From a virus, in IMG/VR virus record IMGVR_UViG_3300005613_000098, positions 1 to 48,816 of that record: a stretch of DNA of 48,816 nt; one strand, given 5' to 3'. Shown piece after piece: positions 44,595 to 48,816 of this stretch (positions are counted from its first letter, which is position 1; each line of letters starts with the position of its first letter). The position numbers were made by a program, and so were the translations under genes. Below the pieces are notes generated by a model. It made no database searches and had not been told where the DNA came from. It saw nothing but the letters and a program-made list of their open reading frames with translations.

Positions 44595-45128
44595 TCAATC
44601 GCTTTCAAATGTGTAACCGATCCATCTACTCCATAGTTGTTTGCCGTTTTCATCGACACCGACTAGTTTCATAGCATAGATGTTCGGTCGCTTTGGTTTC
44701 TTGTTTAAGTTCATGTTGCATTCCTTGAGTGTTTTGTTTCCTTTTTTCTGGTTGCAACTCGTACAGGCACAGACAAGATTGGTCCATCCGGAATCACCGC
44801 CTTTTGATTTTGGTTTGATGTGATCCACTGTCATGATAGATTTATCTTTCGATCGTCTACCACAATATTGACATGTCCAATCATCGCGTCGAAGAATGTT
44901 TGTTCTGGAAGGTTGAAACTCTGTGTGCCTGACATGAATGTATTCGATTAACATGACAGCAGCAGGTAACTCATACACGCCACTTGTCGTGACGATCTCA
45001 TATGTTTCTGCATATCCGTATGGTCGTTTTACTTTTCCGGTGAGTAGGAGTTTGACCGCTTTTTTCCAATCAATGACTTTTAGTATTTCCTCACTTGCGT
45101 TTAACAGAAGAACCTTCTTCTCTGACAT
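44595..45128 (-). CDS. HNH endonuclease (177 aa)
   Basis: The core starts after an N-terminal domain of about 75 residues: LRRDDWTCQYCGRRSKD with C86/C89, VDHIKPKSKGG with D102-H103, then WTNLVCACTSCNQKKGNKTL with N117 and the second zinc cysteines C122/C125. These are the HNH motif and its zinc knuckles. The N-terminal part (VLLLNASEEILKVIDWKKAV, then TGKVKRPYGYAETYE) matches stand-alone phage HNH proteins. It is preceded by a strong AAGGAGGAG site and by a TATAAATA element. It may act in packaging, recombination or DNA exchange. It heads the minus-strand operon. Confidence 0.88.
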   Translation of the reverse strand: MSEKKVLLLNASEEILKVIDWKKAVKLLLTGKVKRPYGYAETYEIVTTSGVYELPAAVMLIEYIHVRHTEFQPSRTNILRRDDWTCQYCGRRSKDKSIMTVDHIKPKSKGGDSGWTNLVCACTSCNQKKGNKTLKECNMNLNKKPKRPNIYAMKLVGVDENGKQLWSRWIGYTFESD

Positions 45129-45145
45129 CCACTCCTCCTTTCGAT

Positions 45146-45153
45146 TATTTATA
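45146..45153 (-). promoter_or_regulatory. T4-type late promoter (leftward) for the HNH operon
   Basis: The minus strand reads TATAAATA exactly, the T4 late consensus, 18 bases upstream of the HNH start codon. It overlaps a plus-strand copy of the same octamer. Recognition by a gp55/gp33-type system is inferred. Confidence 0.7.
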
Positions 45154-45157
45154 AATA
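45150..45157 (+). promoter_or_regulatory. T4-type late promoter (rightward) for the 624-aa gene
   Basis: The plus strand reads TATAAATA exactly, 30 bases before the ATG at 45187, with a CGGAGAG site just before the start. It shares its central bases with the leftward copy. Confidence 0.72.
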
Positions 45158-45186
45158 CGACATATCATACCATATCGGAGAGATAA

Positions 45187-47061
45187 ATGAAAGATTTTTC
45201 TGAATATTTGTCAGAGCAAAAGATCACCGCGGCAGACTTTGAAAACTTTATTACTGTTGCTTTTAATGGTGGTCCAAACAAGGACAAGGAAACACCGATC
45301 AAAAGTATGGAAGCATACAACGCTGCAAAGCCTGCTCTCAACAAAATCGTGAATGCGTTAAAGTCTGAGGGATTTCGTGGAAGAATGCAACAAACTGGCA
45401 GAGCAAGAGGTACACTGAATCCGAATTGGATGGGTTCTGATACCACACCAAAAGCCGATATGATTGTTGGTAAAAGTGGCATATCTTTGAAGAAAAAAGG
45501 TGGCTCACAACTCATGTCTGCAAAGAAAGACGAAACTCTCTCCACTTTCTATGCTGCCGTTGACTTCATGAACAAAGAGTCGAGTGAAGCAACACGACTC
45601 GCAAACAAATTATCAAAGGTCATGAAAGAATTTGCCGTTCCACAAAAACTCGGAACCATTGGTGATTTCACTCTCAAGGCAAAGAAGGACTACAGCAAGA
45701 CAAGAGGTGCAGAACGACAATTGGCTGACGACTATCTAACCAAATCGAATTTATTTCCTAAACTAACCAAAGAGATTCGTGAGTTCTTCGAAGATAATCC
45801 GATCTTTCATAAATTCTTTATCTACGAAGCGGCAACTGGTGCATACAAGTTTCAACCAGATCCAGCAGCGGCAGCAGATTACATCGTAGCATTTGATGAA
45901 GCGGGAAACACAAGTATTCATCGTATCTCAAATGGGTATGGAAAGCCAGGAAAGTATATTAACAATCTCGCTCGGGATGTTTCCATTCGCATTTCATGGA
46001 AGACACATAGTAGCCGTTCACAAAAGACTTTTCCTTCGTTTCGTGCCGATGTTCGTGAAAACGCATCGATCAAGACATTTTCGGAGATGTATGAAGACTT
46101 TACAAAGGAACTGACAGAAAACTGGTTCACAGATGCAGCAAAGAGAGTCATGGGTTTCGTGGGGCGTGTTGTTTCATATCTCATGGAACTTGCATCAAAA
46201 GGAATTTCTGCTATACTATCTTTCTTTGAGTATCAACCAGACAACATCAGCGTTTCCAGTGTCATTATAGAAGATGTGTATAAGAACTCTGGACTTGGTG
46301 CGTGGTTTGGTAAAGGCGGAAAGGGCGGAAAGTCCGAAGGTGGTTGGGATCGTTACAACGAGAAAGGCGAAAGAGTAGGTAAGTGTGGTGATGCGCCCGA
46401 AGGAGCAGCATATGCTGCATGTCTTTCCGCAGAGAAAGCAAAGAAACTAGGCAAGGAAGGTATCGCTGCATTTGTCAAGCGAAAGAGAGCAGCACAGAAA
46501 AAAGCCGGTGATGCGAAAAAAGGTGGCGAAGAAAAGAAAGGTCAAAAGCCGGTTTTCGTGAAAACCGGAGTGAATGAATCGGAGAACGAACCAACAAATC
46601 CCTCTCTCTGGAAGAAAGCAATCGCAAAAGCAAAACAAAAGTTTGATGTTTACCCAAGTGCCTATGCCAACGCTTGGGCAAGTAAATGGTACAAAGAACA
46701 AGGTGGCGGCTGGAGAAAAGCAACCAAAGAAAGTGTGAATGGATGCACTACATGTGAAGAAGTATCATATGCAATCATTCGTGAGGAAGATGGTAAGAAA
46801 AAGAAAGTGAAACTGAATGATCCGTTCCGAACACCCAGCGGTCCAAAGAAGTTTGCCGTGTATGTAAAAAACGATAAAGGAAATGTGGTTATGGTTCGTT
46901 TCGGAGATAGCAGTATGGAAATCCGCCGCGATGATCCGGAACGCCGAAAGAATTTCCGAGCGAGACACAACTGCGACAACCCTGGTCCAAAATGGAAAGC
47001 ACGATACTGGGCGTGTAAGACATGGGAGAAAGACAAGACAGTAAAGGATGTTGTCGGATGA
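45187..47061 (+). CDS. Multidomain protein with capsid-targeting-like N-terminus, nuclease-like, DUF5872-like and basic C-terminal domains (624 aa)
   Basis: Residues 1-10 are MKDFSEYLSE, like the cleaved targeting peptide of T4 internal head proteins. Residues about 85-112 (TPKADMIVGKSGISLKKKGG, then SQLMS) could be a PD-(D/E)XK-like motif: D91 and K102 with a basic run; this is tentative. Residues about 385-435 (GGWDRYNEKGERVGKCGDAP, EGAAYAACLSAEKAKKLGKE) fit the DUF5872 type. Residues about 475-510 (WKKAIAKAKQKFDVYPSAYA, NAWASKWYKEQGGGWR) form a module recurrent in phages and large viruses. The C-terminus (SGPKKFAVYVKNDKG, RFGDSSMEIRRDDPERRKNF, GPKWKARYWACKTW) is a further conserved domain. 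Likely a packaged internal head protein or scaffold component. It ends by ATGA overlap. Confidence 0.83.
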   Translation: MKDFSEYLSEQKITAADFENFITVAFNGGPNKDKETPIKSMEAYNAAKPALNKIVNALKSEGFRGRMQQTGRARGTLNPNWMGSDTTPKADMIVGKSGISLKKKGGSQLMSAKKDETLSTFYAAVDFMNKESSEATRLANKLSKVMKEFAVPQKLGTIGDFTLKAKKDYSKTRGAERQLADDYLTKSNLFPKLTKEIREFFEDNPIFHKFFIYEAATGAYKFQPDPAAAADYIVAFDEAGNTSIHRISNGYGKPGKYINNLARDVSIRISWKTHSSRSQKTFPSFRADVRENASIKTFSEMYEDFTKELTENWFTDAAKRVMGFVGRVVSYLMELASKGISAILSFFEYQPDNISVSSVIIEDVYKNSGLGAWFGKGGKGGKSEGGWDRYNEKGERVGKCGDAPEGAAYAACLSAEKAKKLGKEGIAAFVKRKRAAQKKAGDAKKGGEEKKGQKPVFVKTGVNESENEPTNPSLWKKAIAKAKQKFDVYPSAYANAWASKWYKEQGGGWRKATKESVNGCTTCEEVSYAIIREEDGKKKKVKLNDPFRTPSGPKKFAVYVKNDKGNVVMVRFGDSSMEIRRDDPERRKNFRARHNCDNPGPKWKARYWACKTWEKDKTVKDVVG

Positions 47062-47549
47062 AATCATTCAACCAGTTCATAAAAGAATCAATAAATCAAC
47101 CGTATTCGTGGAGAATGATTTATAGTCCATCCGATCGTGTTATCGCAAAAATTAACGACACCATCAGCGGTTCTCCCATCATATGGGATTACAGTTTCGT
47201 GACATCAGACGGCGACACAATCGCGGTTGATATCAAATACGAATACAGAGATCGAAGTATCACCATTGGATTTGCATTGGTTGAAAATGGGGACTATATC
47301 GAGGATCTCATTGGTGCAGGCGATTCATTTCGCGTATTTGCAACTGTCATCGATATTGCCAGACATTTCGTAAAAACTGCGAATTTTACCATCAAAAAGA
47401 TCAAGTTTTCTGCATCAAAAGGCGAGGGATCAGGTAGAGCAAAACTTTATCACCGATTCGCAAAACGATTTGGCATTAATTCGGGATACGGAAAGATTGA
47501 TATAAAAACATACAGTCACGATGTAGAATACATACTATCAAAGGGTTAA
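47058..47549 (+). CDS. Predicted internal head protein with capsid-targeting-like N-terminus (163 aa)
   Basis: The start at 47058 is chosen because ATG overlaps the upstream stop (ATGA) and gives MKSFNQFIKES, almost identical to the T4 targeting peptide pattern M-K-x-(Y/F)-x-x-F-I-x-E. The rest is a compact alpha/beta fold: IIWDYSFVTSDGDTIAVDIK, DRSITIGFALVENGDY, and KIKFSASKGEGSGRAKLYHR plus FAKRFGINSGYGKIDI, a segment seen in phage acetyltransferase-like or structural proteins. An enzymatic role is not supported by clear motifs. Proposed to be cut after residue 10 and packaged in the head. Confidence 0.82.
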   Translation: MKSFNQFIKESINQPYSWRMIYSPSDRVIAKINDTISGSPIIWDYSFVTSDGDTIAVDIKYEYRDRSITIGFALVENGDYIEDLIGAGDSFRVFATVIDIARHFVKTANFTIKKIKFSASKGEGSGRAKLYHRFAKRFGINSGYGKIDIKTYSHDVEYILSKG

Positions 47550-47551
47550 AG

Positions 47552-47800
47552 ATGAAATCATTCAACCAATTCATAAACGAAGATACCATGCCAGGTGGTC
47601 TTGCAGACAAGGAAACTGTCGAGAGTCTTGCAAAGAAGCATGGTGTGTCTGTGGATCAGATCAAGTCACAGGTGGAAAAGGGAACGAAAGTCGAGATGGA
47701 ACACACAGACGATCCAGATGTAGCAAGAGAAACCGCGATGGATCATGTGTTTGAAGATCCGAAGTATTACGATAAGTTAGCAAAGATGGAAAAGGAATAG
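47552..47800 (+). CDS. DUF5661-type small protein with capsid-targeting-like N-terminus (82 aa)
   Basis: Starts MKSFNQFINEDTMPGG, the same ten-residue pattern as the gene before it. The rest matches the DUF5661 layout: KHGVSVDQIKSQVEKGTKVE then MEHTDDPDVARETAMDHVFE and DPKYYDKLAKME. The protein is helical and acidic/basic mixed, with no catalytic motif. It starts two bases after the previous stop. With the two preceding genes it forms a run of three predicted targeted proteins under the plus-strand TATAAATA promoter. Confidence 0.85.
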   Translation: MKSFNQFINEDTMPGGLADKETVESLAKKHGVSVDQIKSQVEKGTKVEMEHTDDPDVARETAMDHVFEDPKYYDKLAKMEKE

Positions 47801-47802
47801 GT

Positions 47803-48660
47803 ATGGCTTGGAAAGAAATACCCGGAAATCCATATTGGTATTGGAATAATGATCCTCCTGCGGACGGATTGACGAACGAGGCGGGTATTCGTACGAAAGG
47901 ATTAAGTCAAATCTTTTCACAGGTTCGAAGATTCGATGATCCTGAAGATGCAAACCGAGGAGAAATTAGTGCTACCTACTGGAATGCAAAGGTAGGTGTG
48001 TATGGTGTTCAGGATGCTGCTTACTATGCGGGTTTGCCGTCAGAAACTTGGACGCCTGCTGATCTCGGGGCTGCTCTGGCTTTGTGGTTGGATGCCAACG
48101 ATGCCGCCACCATCTCGCTGAACGGCTCCAACGTGAGCCAGTGGAACGACAAGAGCGGTAACGGCAATCATGTCTCGCAAGATACGGCGTCAAGTCAACC
48201 CTTGTACACGGCAAGCGGTCTAAATGGTAAATCTGTCGTCACATTCAGCGGCGCTCAACTCCTTAATTCCATATCGAATACGACGTTGGGCGAAACTATT
48301 GCAGCCGTTTCTCAACGAAGTGATAGCTTACAACCTGTTTTTGAATTGATTCCTGCCAGTGGGTCGCGTGGTTATCTGGGAAACGTTTCCGGCTTCCAAA
48401 CTCACAATGAATACCGTGCAAATGGCGGAACTACGATAACTTCCATATTTCCCACCACTCTTCTTAATGTTCCTGCGCTTTCTGTCGGCACAGACAGAAG
48501 GCTTACGATTGCTATAAAATATGCAATCGGACATGGGACTCCTGGGTACGCCCCTTTAACCGGATTTATTTCTGAGATTGTATCAACCACTACAATCTTA
48601 TCAACTGACGACCGCCAGAAGCTCGAAGGCTACCTAGCGTGGAAATGGGGAGGCATCTAA
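47803..48660 (+). CDS. Lectin-like (LamG-type) adhesin (285 aa)
   Basis: Residues 1-80 are a unique head (MAWKEIPGNPYWYWNNDPPA, then ISATYWNAKVGVYGVQDAAY). Residues about 82-285 are a LamG/concanavalin-like module: WTPADLGAALALWLDANDAA, TISLNGSNVSQWNDKSGNGN, SGLNGKSVVTFSGAQLL and the terminal FISEIVSTTTILSTDDRQKL with EGYLAWKWGGI. The module DNA around 48030-48180 is more GC-rich than the preceding genes and nearly repeats the minus-strand sequence at 1-150. The usual family ending (AWKWG-L-x-x-x-LP-x-x-HPY) is cut here after WGGI; the missing piece appears at the start of the next gene. Likely a host-binding fibre tip. Confidence 0.82.
   Translation: MAWKEIPGNPYWYWNNDPPADGLTNEAGIRTKGLSQIFSQVRRFDDPEDANRGEISATYWNAKVGVYGVQDAAYYAGLPSETWTPADLGAALALWLDANDAATISLNGSNVSQWNDKSGNGNHVSQDTASSQPLYTASGLNGKSVVTFSGAQLLNSISNTTLGETIAAVSQRSDSLQPVFELIPASGSRGYLGNVSGFQTHNEYRANGGTTITSIFPTTLLNVPALSVGTDRRLTIAIKYAIGHGTPGYAPLTGFISEIVSTTTILSTDDRQKLEGYLAWKWGGI
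48027..48180 (+). repeat. GC-rich lectin module, copy 2
   Basis: Inverted partner of 1-150 with about 80% nucleotide identity by eye and 23 identical bases (48103-48125). It encodes the N-terminal half of the LamG-type module. Confidence 0.8.
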
Positions 48661-48816
48661 ATGGCACTAGAACTCGTAAACAAACTACCCTACGACCACC
48701 CCTACCGATGGGACGGCACTGCTGTTGGCGGTAAGAAGCTATGGCGACCTGATGAGCTTGGCGCATCACTGGTGCTCTGGCTCGACGCGGAGGACACGCT
48801 TAGCATCTCGCTGAAC
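48661..48816 (+). CDS. Second lectin-like adhesin, cut by window end
   Basis: The ATG follows the previous stop directly (TAA ATG) and has GGGGAGG seven bases upstream. The N-terminus, MALELVNKLPYDHPYRWDGT, matches the usual C-terminal end of a LamG-type module (NKLPxxHPY). It is followed by AVGGKKLWRPDELGASLVLW and LDAEDTLSISLN, the start of a new module. So the gene seems to begin inside the tail of module 1 and run into module 2. Likely a fibre-tip protein; the C-terminus is outside the window. Confidence 0.75.
   Translation, partial: MALELVNKLPYDHPYRWDGTAVGGKKLWRPDELGASLVLWLDAEDTLSISLN
48745..48816 (+). repeat. GC-rich lectin module, copy 3 (partial)
   Basis: The segment encoding RPDELGASLVLWLDAEDTLS matches copies 1 and 2 at protein level and in part at DNA level (catctcgctgaac is identical in all three). 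It is cut by the window end. Confidence 0.75.

Overview
The window is part of the genome of a T4-type contractile-tailed phage (class Caudoviricetes, myovirus morphology). Its structural genes resemble those of the marine/cyanophage branch of T4-like viruses more than those of enteric T4. The evidence is a near-complete set of T4-type neck, baseplate and tail genes (gp4, gp5, gp6, gp8, gp13, gp14, gp25, gp26, gp48, gp53, a tape measure) in T4-like order, plus the replication and late-transcription genes gp32, gp59 and gp33. A DUF4815 giant structural protein and several small proteins typical of marine T4-likes are also present. No photosynthesis or other host-marker gene is seen, so the host cannot be named. 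The DNA is moderately AT-rich, except for GC-rich modules at both window ends.

Layout. (1) 1-34335, minus strand: one tightly packed morphogenesis block with mostly 0-10 nt or overlapping junctions. Read in the direction of transcription it runs gp48, gp53, hub (gp27-like), a P-loop kinase, gp5 spike, a small protein, a 989-aa cysteine-rich/collagen protein, a large structural protein, PAAR tip, gp25, gp6, a gp7-position protein, gp8, the DUF4815 protein, a small coiled coil, three large fibre/adhesin genes, two small proteins, gp13, gp14, a collagen-like fibre, a small protein and a truncated lectin-like gene. (2) 34367-38633, plus strand: gp4, a conserved structural protein, a tube-fold protein, gp26, gp51-like and the tape measure, ending at a hairpin terminator. 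(3) 38689-40500, minus: gp33, gp59 and gp32, with a consensus sigma70 promoter in front of gp32. (4) 40551-42595, plus: two virion-like repeat/beta-sandwich proteins. (5) 42586-45128, minus: HNH nuclease, FmdB zinc ribbon, an unknown, a PD-(D/E)XK exonuclease and a cysteine-rich unknown. (6) 45187-48816, plus: three consecutive genes with N-termini like the T4 capsid-targeting peptide, then two lectin-like adhesin genes, the last cut by the window end.

How it fits together. Groups 1 and 2 build the neck, tail tube, baseplate and fibres. Group 3 couples replication (gp32/gp59) to late transcription (gp33, coactivator of T4-type late promoters). A pair of back-to-back TATAAATA late promoters lies between groups 5 and 6, and related NATAAATA octamers precede several minus-strand genes.

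The most unusual items are: the 989-aa protein (about 165 cysteines by hand count, many as CC pairs, behind an animal-like GPP collagen stretch); a family of proteins, including a kinase and a possible nuclease, whose first ten residues look like T4 internal-head-protein targeting peptides; and a GC-rich lectin-like module found in three copies, one of them inverted, at the two ends of the window.
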